This document shows, one piece after another, positions 1 to 9,267 of a DNA stretch of 39,705 nucleotides. Both the position numbers and the translations under genes were made by a program. How positions within the stretch are numbered: position 1 is the stretch's first letter; each line of letters opens with the position of its first letter. The notes under the pieces are model-generated. The model searched no databases. It saw only the letters and a program-made list of their open reading frames with translations, and was not told where the DNA came from. Origin of the DNA: Planctomycetota bacterium. GTDB taxonomy: Bacteria; Planctomycetota; Planctomycetia; Planctomycetales; Planctomycetaceae. The stretch covers positions 1-39,705 of the forward strand of contig JAHWKJ010000003.1 of assembly GCA_019347905.1 (NCBI GenBank). The letters run 5' to 3'.

Positions 1-201
1 ATCGCGGGCATGGAGCGGGCGGTCGATGTCTTAGGGCAGGAAGGATGGGTCCTTGATAGCGATGACGGCGACGGCGGCTGTGCCTATTAACAGCCGTGGG
101 GACGTTGGCAACATCGCGGCGAACCTTGCGGGATAGGGGTGGAATTCCGGCTTATGGCTAATGCGGCCGCGGGACCGCGGAAATGGAATGGCATTGACCC
201 A

Positions 202-267
202 CGTTTAGCCGCGGCCCAACGGGCCGCGAGGCTGCGTTCGCGCGTCCCGCTGGGACGCGGCTAAACG
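202..267. repeat. Palindromic dispersed repeat, family A (CGTTTAGCCGCG...CGCGGCTAAACG), copy 1
   Basis: Inverted termini CGTTTAGCCGCG / CGCGGCTAAACG; same family at 6088-6145 and 20125-20174. Confidence 0.8.
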
Positions 268-430
268 CAACACAGTCCGTGGGAAAAAAAACAGACGATA
301 CAGGTCTTGAAACCGAAAGGCGATCTGCGAAGATACATCCATCGGGTCGTGCAAACGCAGCACGACGGACCATCCCCCCGCCTCGCGGCCGGATTTGGCG
401 AGTCGGCCGCAGCGGGATGTCTGGCCCCAG

Positions 431-643
431 AAAGGAGGTGATCGAGTGGATTACGACAGTAGTAGCCAACACAGAGGTGGCGTCCTGTAGGGACAGCCGG
501 CGGGTTGTCCGCCGGGACTGCCACCGAATCGTACGGGTCGCTCTGTAAACTACGCACGCAGGGCGATTGCCACCGATCACCGATCGAAACGTACGAGAAA
601 CGGCCCGGCCGAGCGCGCCAGCGCTCGGTCGGGCCAGTTTTTT
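431..643 (+). ncRNA. Candidate structured small RNA / leader element with a short SD-driven ORF and an intrinsic terminator
   Basis: AAAGGAGGTGAT at 431-442 is complementary to the 16S 3' end. Stems read by eye: 476-481/520-525 (GGTGGC/GCCACC), 482-485/491-494 (GTCC/GGAC), 497-503/509-515 (CCGGCGG/CCGCCGG), 529-535/590-596 (TCGTACG/CGTACGA), 538-545/559-566 (TCGCTCTG/CAGGGCGA). A terminator hairpin follows at 602-643. Confidence 0.55.
602..643 (+). terminator. Rho-independent terminator
   Basis: GGCCCGGCCGAGCGC-GCCA-GCGCTCGGTCGGGCC (15-bp stem, one G.U) followed by AG and TTTTTT at 638-643. Confidence 0.8.
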
Positions 644-814
644 GCGCAGGGGCACAAGGGCCGTGCGCTTCCCGCTGCGCCGCCGCGCTTCCCTTTCATT
701 CGCCGGCCGCGCAGAATGACCATATCCGGCGACGCGCGGATTTCCCGGTGGGCTGGCTCCCGGTGTCGGTCGGCCGCGGGAATGAGCTGCGGTCGTTCCG
801 GGGATGCTGGTCCG

Positions 815-3800
815 ATGCAGCTTCACTGTCGTGCCTGTCAGACCTGCTTCGAGGTCGACGAGCGCTCGCCGCCGGCCGAATTGAGCTGCCCCTCTTGCGG
901 CAGCACGCTCGATCGCGCGGAGCTCGCCACGCTCCCCATGCAGGTCGCGTTTGGCCGCATCGAACAGTTCGAGCTCTTGCACCAGGTCGGCTTGGGAGCC
1001 TTCGGGACGGTGTGGAAGGCGCGCGATGCCCATCTCGACCGCGTGGTGGCGGTCAAGGTGCCGCGCAGCGAACGTCTGGAGCCGGCGGAGGTCGAGCGCT
1101 TCCTCCGCGAAGCCCGCGCGGCCGCGCAACTGCGGCATCCCGACATCGTCAGCGTGCACGAGATCGGGCAGTCGGACGAGACGGTGTACATCGTCACCGA
1201 TTTCGTCGAAGGCGTGACGCTGGCCGACTGGCTGACGGCCCGGCGGCTTTCCCCGCACGAGGCCGCCGAACTGTGCGCACGGATCGCCGAGGCGCTGCAT
1301 CATGCGCATGAAGCCGGCATCGTGCACCGCGACCTGAAGCCGTCCAACATCATGGTGCAGGTCGAAGACGGCGGCTCGTTGCACCCCTTTGTGGCCGACT
1401 TCGGCCTCGCCAAGCGCGAGAGGGGCGAGGCCATGCAGACCGTCGACGGGCAGGTGCTGGGCACGCCGGCGTATATGTCGCCCGAGCAGGCTCGCGGCGA
1501 AAGCCACCGCGCCGATCGGCGGTCGGACGTCTACTCGCTGGGAGTGATCCTCTACGAACTGTTGTGCGGCGCGCGGCCGTTCGGAGGCAGCGTGCGGATG
1601 TTGATGTACCAGGTGCTCCACGACGATCCGCCCCCACCGCGCAGGCACAACCCGCGGCTGCATCGCGACCTGGAGACGATCTGCCTCAAGTGCCTGCAGA
1701 AGGATCCGGCCCGGCGCTACGCCACGGCCCGCGAGATGGCTCTCGACCTCCAGCGGTTCTGCGCGGGCGAAGCCATCCTGGCCCGGCCCGAGCCGTGGTC
1801 GGCCACACTCTGGCGAAAGCTCCGCCGGCACAAAGTGGCTGCGCTCGCCGTTGTCGTAATCGCCGCGGCCGTGGCCCTGACGGCGTGGCTGGTGCCGCAG
1901 TATTACGATCACCGCGTGGCCGCGATCCGGCAGGAGATCGAGTCGGGCCTCGCGGCCCCGGAACTGAGCGGCCGGTATCTGGAGCAGATGGAATCGTTGA
2001 TTGTCCGGCTGGAAGGGCTGGCGCCGGAACAGGCGCGGACGGAGCGGCAGACGCTGTATCGCCAGTATGCCGCGGCGATTGGGCGGCGGCTGCTGGAGCC
2101 GTACCTCGAGGACGCGAAGCTGGCGGTCATCGAGCGCGCGGTCCAGCATCTGGAAAGCCGTGCCCCGGAGGATGCCCGGCGGCTGCGCGACACTCTGCAG
2201 AGCCGGCTCAGCGACTGGCACGTCCTGTTTCATCTGGCGCCGCCATTCTCCAGCGAGACCGGCATCTTCGATCCGCACACGGTCGAGGTGGAGGACGGGG
2301 GCGTGCTGCCGCGCGCCGCGGTTGAAGGCGCGGCGAGTCCGCAGGCGGTACTGACGAGCGTGCCCGTTCGGGGACATGTCGAGCTGCGGGCCATGTTCGA
2401 GGCGCAAAGCTGGCCGTCCGCGCCGGCGCTGGGAGTGATTCTGAACGCCGACGAGCGGCACCGTTACGAGTTCCTGCTCAGCACGTCGAACTGGGGCCGC
2501 CGTTCCTCGGCGGGCAGCGGCCATTTTTCGACGCTGGCTGACGCCCGCGAGCGCGGCGGTGAAGTCATGGTGCAGATCGCCCGCGACGGCGAGTTGTTGC
2601 GCGCCCGGCGGTTCAAGGTCAGCGAGCTTCCCGAAGGTCCGCTGGAATTGACGGCCCGTCGCGAGGGCAGCGAGTTGTCGCTGGAAATCACCGGCGGCGG
2701 GCGGCTGAGGTTTTTCGATATCTTTCCACTGCCGTCCGACGCGGGGACGTTCGGCGTCGCGTGGCCGGCCGGCGTGCGGCTGACCTCGCTGCGGGCTGCG
2801 CGGCGAATGCTGCCGGCTGAGCCGCGACCGCTCGAATTGGGCGACGAACTGTTCGCGCGCGGCCGCGATCATCTGCCGCAGGCATTGGCCTGGTATTCCG
2901 AGCAGGCGACCGCATCGGCGGGAACGCCGGTCGGTCAGGAGGCGCGTTACAAGCAGGCCCTGTGCCTCATCCAGCTCGGCCGGATCCGCGAGGCCGCGAC
3001 CGTGCTGGAGCCACTCGCCGAAGAGCAGGGCCGGCGCTGGCCGTTTCTGGCCCGCGTGCGGCTGTCGTTCGCGTACTTCGAGCTCGACCGCCTGGACGAT
3101 CTCGATCGCGTGCTCGACAGCCTGGTGTTCGCCAATCCAGAACTGCTGGCGGAGTTCATCGACGACCCTGCGGGAGACAACCGGCTGGAGCAACTGGCGC
3201 GGCTGATTCCCGACGAGTTCTATCAGCAGATGCTGGCCACCGCGATGCGGCGCTACGGCGGCGCGTTCGTCGTGCACTTCGATCGGAATCACGTCGAGCG
3301 GCTGCGGCGTCTGCAGTCGATTGTCGGCTCGCTGAACTTCGAGCCGTCGCAGCGGCTGAATGTTTCGCTGGTGCTCAGCTATGCGTATCGCATCACCGGA
3401 CGCAGCGAGGAGGCCGTCCGGATTCTTTCGGACGTACTGGCCTCCGACCTGCCCGAGCTGGTCTCGCCGGCGGAGCGCGTCAACCTGGTCGGCTGGTACG
3501 TCTGGACGCTGCGGGATCTTCCCGAGCGCGACTTCGAGGGGGCCTTGGAAACTGTCAACAACCACCTGTTGATGTCCGACGGCAGCTACCGACCAGGCTG
3601 CCTCGGGCTGTTGCTGGTGCGGGCCCGCATCCTGGCTGTCGCCGGCCGGCACGACGAGTGCCAGCGCGATCTGGAGGACTTTCTGCGTCTGGTCCCGGCC
3701 GAGCGCATGCAATACCCGGACTACGGCGCCGTCTGGCTGTTGCGCGGCTTTCTGCACGAGGAGCGCGGCGACATCGAAGCGGCGCGGGCCGCGTGGAGCC

Positions 3801-4525
3801 AGGGCCGCTACAGCGTGTACCTCCAGACGGCCGGGCGGCCCGAACCCTGGGATGTGTTCGGCGGCGACTTCACCCGCTGCATGGCCGTCATGGCCGGCGT
3901 GGGTCTCGCGTCGTTGGCGGATCAGTTCACCGAGGCCGAATACGATCGACTGCTCGATCAGTTGCGGCCGGCGCTCGGGCGGGTTGCGCTGCCCGCGCCA
4001 TGGCTGCTGGAACTGCGGCTGTTCAGGACGGATTTTCTGCGGCAGTTGTTTCAGACTCCCCGCGGACACGAATACGCGCGCAGGGTGGTGATGATGGACC
4101 TTTCGCTCGATGAGTTCTATCGCATGGCCTGCCAAACGCTGGTGCTGGAGGCGGTCCGGATGGATGGTTTCGACCGGCCGATGACGCCCGAAGAAGAAGA
4201 GGCGCTGTGGCAGGCGGCCGCGGCAGGATACGAAGAGGTGTTTCTCGGCAGGCAAGGCATCGGTGAGCGGGCGAGTCAGTGCCTCTGCCTGGTTGGCCTG
4301 TGGAGCGATTATTACGGCGCACGGCTGGCCTGGATGGCCGTGGCGCCGAGATTCTCAGAGGAAGTCCGCGCCGGAATCGCTTACGCGCTCGGCATGCGCT
4401 ACCAGAAGCTGGGCCAACCCCGGGTCGCCATCGACTTCCTCGAGCAAGCGGTGGAATGCTCCACCGAAGGCTCGCTGCTGCAGAGCGTCGCGCGGGCGGA
4501 ATGGGTGCGGTTGACGCAGCCATAA
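815..4525 (+). CDS. Ser/Thr protein kinase with N-terminal zinc ribbon, TM segment and long TPR-like C-terminal region
   Basis: CRACQTCF...CPSCGS zinc ribbon; kinase motifs VGLGAFGTV, VAVKVPR, HRDLKPSN, DFGLAK, GTPAYMSPEQ; TM segment VAALAVVVIAAAVALTAWLV; helical repeat-like C-terminus. Start chosen at ATG 815. Confidence 0.9.
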   Translation: MQLHCRACQTCFEVDERSPPAELSCPSCGSTLDRAELATLPMQVAFGRIEQFELLHQVGLGAFGTVWKARDAHLDRVVAVKVPRSERLEPAEVERFLREARAAAQLRHPDIVSVHEIGQSDETVYIVTDFVEGVTLADWLTARRLSPHEAAELCARIAEALHHAHEAGIVHRDLKPSNIMVQVEDGGSLHPFVADFGLAKRERGEAMQTVDGQVLGTPAYMSPEQARGESHRADRRSDVYSLGVILYELLCGARPFGGSVRMLMYQVLHDDPPPPRRHNPRLHRDLETICLKCLQKDPARRYATAREMALDLQRFCAGEAILARPEPWSATLWRKLRRHKVAALAVVVIAAAVALTAWLVPQYYDHRVAAIRQEIESGLAAPELSGRYLEQMESLIVRLEGLAPEQARTERQTLYRQYAAAIGRRLLEPYLEDAKLAVIERAVQHLESRAPEDARRLRDTLQSRLSDWHVLFHLAPPFSSETGIFDPHTVEVEDGGVLPRAAVEGAASPQAVLTSVPVRGHVELRAMFEAQSWPSAPALGVILNADERHRYEFLLSTSNWGRRSSAGSGHFSTLADARERGGEVMVQIARDGELLRARRFKVSELPEGPLELTARREGSELSLEITGGGRLRFFDIFPLPSDAGTFGVAWPAGVRLTSLRAARRMLPAEPRPLELGDELFARGRDHLPQALAWYSEQATASAGTPVGQEARYKQALCLIQLGRIREAATVLEPLAEEQGRRWPFLARVRLSFAYFELDRLDDLDRVLDSLVFANPELLAEFIDDPAGDNRLEQLARLIPDEFYQQMLATAMRRYGGAFVVHFDRNHVERLRRLQSIVGSLNFEPSQRLNVSLVLSYAYRITGRSEEAVRILSDVLASDLPELVSPAERVNLVGWYVWTLRDLPERDFEGALETVNNHLLMSDGSYRPGCLGLLLVRARILAVAGRHDECQRDLEDFLRLVPAERMQYPDYGAVWLLRGFLHEERGDIEAARAAWSQGRYSVYLQTAGRPEPWDVFGGDFTRCMAVMAGVGLASLADQFTEAEYDRLLDQLRPALGRVALPAPWLLELRLFRTDFLRQLFQTPRGHEYARRVVMMDLSLDEFYRMACQTLVLEAVRMDGFDRPMTPEEEEALWQAAAAGYEEVFLGRQGIGERASQCLCLVGLWSDYYGARLAWMAVAPRFSEEVRAGIAYALGMRYQKLGQPRVAIDFLEQAVECSTEGSLLQSVARAEWVRLTQP

Positions 4526-4624
4526 CGGCTGCACCGGTTAAAGCGGCAAGCATGGGGGACCGCTCGAAACCACCGGACCGCGCACCTGTTCGAGGCGGCG
4601 TATCCTTGCGCTGCGGAGAACACT

Positions 4625-5569
4625 ATGCCGGCGACAGGGATCGACATCACGCACGGCGGGACGTGGCTGTGGGGCGCGCTGAGCGTGCTGGTGACCGCTG
4701 CGCTGGCCTTTGCGGCCGGCGTCGCCTGGGGCCGCGCGCAGCCGCCCCTTTCGGCTCGCGTGCGGCGTGAGGCCGGCCGGCTCGCAGAGGCCCTGCTGGC
4801 CGCGCTGGAAACGGCCCGCGAGGCCTCCGTGCTGCTGGCAGATACGATGGCGTGGCGCTTCGGCGATGACTTTGCACAGCGGCTGTCGAAGTCGCGTCAG
4901 CGGCTGGCGGATTCGCTGGAGAGTCTCGACGCCCGTCTCGATGCGTCGGACCCGCACCAAGAGAGTGCAGAGCGGCCGGAAGCGCGTCCGCTCCAGGTCG
5001 AGTGGGCGCGGGAGCCGGAAGATCCCGTGACGCGGCTCCCCGCGCGGCCGGCGTTCGAACTGAACCTGCAAACTCTCGCCGATGCCGTCGACGCGGCCGA
5101 CTCGCCGGCCGGGATTTTGCTCGTTCGCATCGACCACGTGGCGCGGCTGCGGGGACGCGCCGGGCCGGCGGGTCTGGATGCGATCCTGGAGCGCGCGGCG
5201 CGGCTGTTATGCCGGGCGCTCCGCGAGGGCGACCTCGTCTGCCGCACGACGGACGATACGTTCGCCATCCTCCTGGCCGGCATCGACGCGGTGTCCGGCG
5301 AGCGGCTGGCAAGAAAGATTCGCAATTTGCTGCGCGAGCACCGCTTCCACGTTCCGCCCATCACGAAAGGCGGGCCGGGGGGAATCGAAGATGTCGGACG
5401 CGAGGTGCTGGTCACCGTCAGCCTGGGCTACGCCCGCGTTCGCGCGGGCGAAGGGGCCGAGGTGGCTCTCAGCCGCGCCGAAAGCGCCCTGGCCACCTCG
5501 CAGCGCCGTGGACGCAATCAGCTTCACGTCCACGACGGCACGCGCATCGCTCACTGCACGGCGGTGTGA
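4625..5569 (+). CDS. Membrane-anchored GGDEF-like protein with degenerate active site
   Basis: N-terminal TM segment; VTRLPARPAFEL start of GGDEF-like fold; signature position reads TTDDTFAIL. Confidence 0.65.
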   Translation: MPATGIDITHGGTWLWGALSVLVTAALAFAAGVAWGRAQPPLSARVRREAGRLAEALLAALETAREASVLLADTMAWRFGDDFAQRLSKSRQRLADSLESLDARLDASDPHQESAERPEARPLQVEWAREPEDPVTRLPARPAFELNLQTLADAVDAADSPAGILLVRIDHVARLRGRAGPAGLDAILERAARLLCRALREGDLVCRTTDDTFAILLAGIDAVSGERLARKIRNLLREHRFHVPPITKGGPGGIEDVGREVLVTVSLGYARVRAGEGAEVALSRAESALATSQRRGRNQLHVHDGTRIAHCTAV

Positions 5570-5574
5570 ACGAG

Positions 5575-5895
5575 TCAGGACTGCTTCTTCGGCAAGGCGA
5601 TCGCGTACAGCATCGTGACGGTGCCCAGCGACATCAGGCTGAAGGCGGCCCAGTCCGGCGGGTCCACGATCTTTGGTTCCGCCACCGGTTCTTCGGCCGG
5701 TACGGCAGTCGTCTGGCTGGCCGGGCCGACACGAGCGCGGATGTTGGTCCGCTGGTCGACCTGCTCGGCCACGTTCTCGGCGGCCGCCGCGGTCGTTTCG
5801 CCGGGAGTCTTCAGCACGAGCTTATCGACGAACAACAGCGAAATGCCCCACAACGTAACGAATAACCCGGAGGCAAAGAAGATGGAGCGGAACAT
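5575..5895 (-). CDS. Small two-TM hypothetical membrane protein
   Basis: ORF with hydrophobic segments at both ends (FFASGLFVTLWGISLLFV; AAFSLMSLGTVTMLYAIAL). Confidence 0.65.
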   Translation of the reverse strand: MFRSIFFASGLFVTLWGISLLFVDKLVLKTPGETTAAAAENVAEQVDQRTNIRARVGPASQTTAVPAEEPVAEPKIVDPPDWAAFSLMSLGTVTMLYAIALPKKQS

Positions 5896-6087
5896 CAGTG
5901 TTCACTCGCGTGCTGGTGCGTGCGGGATGGCGCGCCGTCGCGGCATGCGCGGCGTCAAAACTCGTATCGGCCGGACGACCGAGGATGGTTGACGCCGACC
6001 GCGCCCGTTGGGAGCCGGCGTCACAAACTCGCGTCGGATGCGACGGTTTCGCGCATTGTTCGAGCCGTGCGCGTCATTTGGGCCGAT

Positions 6088-6145
6088 GTTTAGCCGCGTC
6101 CCAACGGGACGCGCGCCCGCGCGTCCCGTTGGGACGCGGCTAAAC
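6088..6145. repeat. Palindromic dispersed repeat, family A, copy 2
   Basis: GTTTAGCCGCGTCCCAACGGGACGCG...CGCGTCCCGTTGGGACGCGGCTAAAC, near-perfect inverted repeat. Confidence 0.85.
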
Positions 6146-6156
6146 GTGCGAATCGA

Positions 6157-6591
6157 TCAGCGGTCGAGGTTGGGCGGCTGGCGGCGGCGCTTGCGTTCGC
6201 TCGTCTGCCGCTTGTGCTCCAGCCGCCGCTCTTGCGAGCCGCGGGTCGGGCGGGTCTTGCGGCGTTTGCGGGGCGGACGGGCGACGGCCAGCAGCATCTC
6301 GCGCAGCCGCCTGAGGCACTCGGCTGCGTTCCGCCGCTGGTGGCGGTGCTGGTCGCTGGTCAGCGTCAACTCGCCTGTCGCCGACAGCCGCCGGTGATAC
6401 TTGCGCAGAAAGCGCTCGCGGACGTCGTCCGGCAGGCTGGGCGATTCGGCCGGGCTCCAGCGCAGTCGGGCGTGGGTGCTGACTTTGTTGACGTTCTGCC
6501 CGCCGGGCCCGGAGCTGCGGGAGTACGTGAAGCGGATCTCGTCCAGCGGGATAGCAATCGCATCGTTCACTTCGAGCCGTTCGCCGTCCAT
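6157..6591 (-). CDS. arfB: Peptidyl-tRNA hydrolase ArfB-type (RF-1 domain, GGQ) ribosome rescue factor
   Basis: SRSSGPGGQNVNKVSTHARLRW motif; basic C-terminal tail. Confidence 0.9.
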   Translation of the reverse strand: MDGERLEVNDAIAIPLDEIRFTYSRSSGPGGQNVNKVSTHARLRWSPAESPSLPDDVRERFLRKYHRRLSATGELTLTSDQHRHQRRNAAECLRRLREMLLAVARPPRKRRKTRPTRGSQERRLEHKRQTSERKRRRQPPNLDR

Positions 6592-6631
6592 CGCAGATCC
6601 TGAAGGTCGCCGGGGCTATACGCGCGTGCTT

Positions 6632-7180
6632 TCATCCGGGGCGAATGCCGAAGTCTTCAACCGTGAGCAGCGTCCGGAATTCCACGCCCCGCTCACGAAA
6701 GCCAGCGGCCCCGCCTTGCAGACGGTCAACGACGGCCGCGGCCCCGACGACGCGGCAGCCGAATTCCTGAATGCGCTCGATGGCCGCGAACGTGCTGCCG
6801 CCGGTGGTGACGACATCATCGAGCACGACGACGGCCGTGCCGGGTGCGACGGGGCCTTCCACAAAGCGCCGCGTACCGTGGCCCTTGGCTTCCTTGCGCA
6901 CCAGAAAACCCTCCAGCGGCCGGCCGCGCTCGGCGGCGATGGTGAGCACGGCCGCCACGAGCGGATCGGCCCCGATCGACATCCCCCCCACGGCCGCGAA
7001 TTCGAGATCCTCAAGCAGTTCGAACAGCCCCTCCCCCGCCAGCCGGAGGCCCTCTGAAAACAGCGTGACCTGCTTGCCATCGAGGTAATAGCTCGACTTC
7101 TGGCCCGAGGCGAGCGTGAACTCGCCGAACTTCAGCGCCCGCTCCTTGAACAGCTCGATCAACCGCTGCCGGTCGTACAT
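6632..7180 (-). CDS. pyrE: Orotate phosphoribosyltransferase
   Basis: ASGQKSSYYLDGKQVTL and PRPP-binding AVVVLDDVVTTGGST motifs. Confidence 0.92.
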   Translation of the reverse strand: MYDRQRLIELFKERALKFGEFTLASGQKSSYYLDGKQVTLFSEGLRLAGEGLFELLEDLEFAAVGGMSIGADPLVAAVLTIAAERGRPLEGFLVRKEAKGHGTRRFVEGPVAPGTAVVVLDDVVTTGGSTFAAIERIQEFGCRVVGAAAVVDRLQGGAAGFRERGVEFRTLLTVEDFGIRPG

Positions 7181-7198
7181 GCGCTTTCCCCCCCACTG

Positions 7199-7226
7199 AA
7201 GCCCACCGGTTGCAACCGGTGGGCTT
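7199..7226. repeat. Perfect 28-nt palindrome (family B, AAGCCCACCGG)
   Basis: AAGCCCACCGGTTG|CAACCGGTGGGCTT. Confidence 0.85.
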
Positions 7227-7304
7227 CGCTAGCCTAATGACTGAAGGGTGCGGGCGGCCAGTGCAGGGCCGCTCGCTTGACGGGCTTCGGCGGCAGGTCG
7301 TAGG

Positions 7305-9242
7305 GTGCAGCGATCTAAAGCCGGAGCCGGATTCACAGCGAGGCTGCTCGTGGTACACAGCACGGGGCCTGACGAACAGCCGACGCGGATCCGCACGCTG
7401 ATCGTGCTCGTCACGACGCTGATGGCGGTGCTGTTGTACCTCGACCGCTTCTGCGTGGGCTTCGCGGTCGATTACATCCGCGAAGACCTCGATCTCAAGC
7501 AGAAGCACATCAGTTGGTTCATCAGCGCGTTCTTCTGGTCGTACGCGCTTGCGCAGGTGCCTTCCGGCTGGCTGAGCGACCGCTACGGCGCGCGGATCAT
7601 GCTGGTCGTGTACATCCTGTCGTGGTCGTTGTTCACAGGGATGATCGGGGCCGCGTATAGCCTGGGCATTCTGCTGCTCATGCGGCTGGGCTGCGGACTC
7701 GGACAGGCCGGCGCCTACCCGACCAGCGCCAGCGTGGTGAGCAAGTGGGTGCCGTTCTCGGCCCGCGGACAGGCCAGCTCGATCGTGGCGTTCGGCGGAC
7801 GCTGCGGCGGGGCGCTCGCGCCCTTGATCACCGCGCACCTGATCGTGCTGTTCGTGCCGCTGGGCGCGCCGGTCGCCTTCGATGAGGGCGATTTGCTCAG
7901 CGGCCATCGGCTGGCGGCGAAGTGGGCGCCCGCAAGCGATGCTGATTCAGAGAGTGCCGAGACGACGCAGCCAGGCGACGCGGCCGTGCACCTGTGGTCG
8001 CGGCTGACCGACAGCGAACAGACCCTGCTGCGGAAACTCGCGGACGAATACCGCGCGCTCGAAGCTCGCCAGGCGGCCGCAAAGGGAAACGATGCCGAAC
8101 GCCTGGAGCAGAAGCTCGAAGAGATGCAGCCGGAGGCCGGCGAGCGGGCCGCAGCGGTGGCGGCGCTCAACCGCCTCGTCGAAGGAACCGACGAGTTGTA
8201 CGACACGATGGCCTTCCGCAGCGTGAACCTTGTGGACGAGGCGCTCGATTACCTGGAGCGCGTCGAGGGCGGCGAGGAACTCTCGCCCGACGAACGCCGC
8301 CGCTTCCGCCGCTTCCTGCTGGAGGGCGTCTTCGGCCGCGAGCTGGGCATGCTCTACACGAGCGGCTGGCGGCCGGTGATGTACGTCTACGGCCTGGCGG
8401 GGCTGGTGGTGGCCGCGCTCGTGTGGCTGTTCTTCCGCAACCGGCCGGAAGAACACCCGTGGGCGAATGACGCCGAATGCCGGCTCATCGAGCGCGGCCG
8501 GCCCGCCGGGGCGCCCAGTCCGCACGGCAAGCCGGGCATGGTCCCGCTCGGCCGGCTGATGGCCAGCGGCAGCATGTGGTTCGTGTGCCTGATGCAGGTG
8601 GGCACCAACGTGGGCTGGCTGTTCATTTACGCGTGGCTGCCGCGGTACCTGATCGACGTGCACCAGCTTCCAATTCTGGAACGCGGGCTGATGGCCAGCA
8701 TTCCGCCGCTGGTGGGCATCTTCGGCATGCTGTGCGGCGGCTGGCTGACCGACCGGCTGACGGCCCGCTTCGGTCTGCGCTGGGGACGAAGGCTGCCGAT
8801 GATGGCCACCCGCTTCACCGCAGCCTTTGGGTACGGGCTGGTGTTGTGGCTTTCGACGTTGTCCGGCGAGAGCGGCTCGTTCTTCACGTCGCCCTGGGCC
8901 TACACGGCGGCGTTTTCGATCGTGGCGCTGTCGACGGATATGGGTACGGGCGCCGTGTGGGCCTTCAAACAGGACGTGGGCGGCCGCTACGTCGGCTCGA
9001 TCCTCGGCTGGGGCAACATGTGGGGCAACCTGGGCGCGGCCGTGTCGCCACTGATCTACGACTTCTACCTGGGCGAGCACCCCGAGGTGGACGACTGGAA
9101 CAACATGTTTCTGGTGTGCCTGGGAGCGTTCGTGATTTCGGGCCTGTGCGCGCTGGGCGTCGATGCGACCAAGCCGATCGCCCCGCCGGATGAGGAAGAA
9201 CCGGACGAGCCGCTTGCGTCGCGTCGCCCCGGCGATGAGTGA
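7305..9242 (+). CDS. MFS transporter with large hydrophilic insertion
   Basis: Multiple TM helices, MFS motif GWLSDRYGAR; about 150-aa charged insert around 7900-8360. Start uncertain. Confidence 0.85.
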   Translation: MQRSKAGAGFTARLLVVHSTGPDEQPTRIRTLIVLVTTLMAVLLYLDRFCVGFAVDYIREDLDLKQKHISWFISAFFWSYALAQVPSGWLSDRYGARIMLVVYILSWSLFTGMIGAAYSLGILLLMRLGCGLGQAGAYPTSASVVSKWVPFSARGQASSIVAFGGRCGGALAPLITAHLIVLFVPLGAPVAFDEGDLLSGHRLAAKWAPASDADSESAETTQPGDAAVHLWSRLTDSEQTLLRKLADEYRALEARQAAAKGNDAERLEQKLEEMQPEAGERAAAVAALNRLVEGTDELYDTMAFRSVNLVDEALDYLERVEGGEELSPDERRRFRRFLLEGVFGRELGMLYTSGWRPVMYVYGLAGLVVAALVWLFFRNRPEEHPWANDAECRLIERGRPAGAPSPHGKPGMVPLGRLMASGSMWFVCLMQVGTNVGWLFIYAWLPRYLIDVHQLPILERGLMASIPPLVGIFGMLCGGWLTDRLTARFGLRWGRRLPMMATRFTAAFGYGLVLWLSTLSGESGSFFTSPWAYTAAFSIVALSTDMGTGAVWAFKQDVGGRYVGSILGWGNMWGNLGAAVSPLIYDFYLGEHPEVDDWNNMFLVCLGAFVISGLCALGVDATKPIAPPDEEEPDEPLASRRPGDE

Positions 9243-9267
9243 CGCAGAATCATCAGAGGATCTGCCA

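Noticed and set aside
1-90. Possible 3' tail of a CDS (IAGMERAVDVLGQEGWVLDSDDGDGGCAY*)
   Set aside because: Too short and truncated at the window edge to support a call.
158-4255. 1365-aa minus-strand ORF
   Set aside because: Antisense to the clearly coding Ser/Thr kinase; Arg/Gln/Pro-rich low-information translation typical of GC-rich antisense frames.
815-4525. Kinase at 815-4525 as the BREX kinase PglW
   Set aside because: It is about 17 kb from the BREX operon on the opposite strand and has the layout of common planctomycete kinase-TPR proteins.
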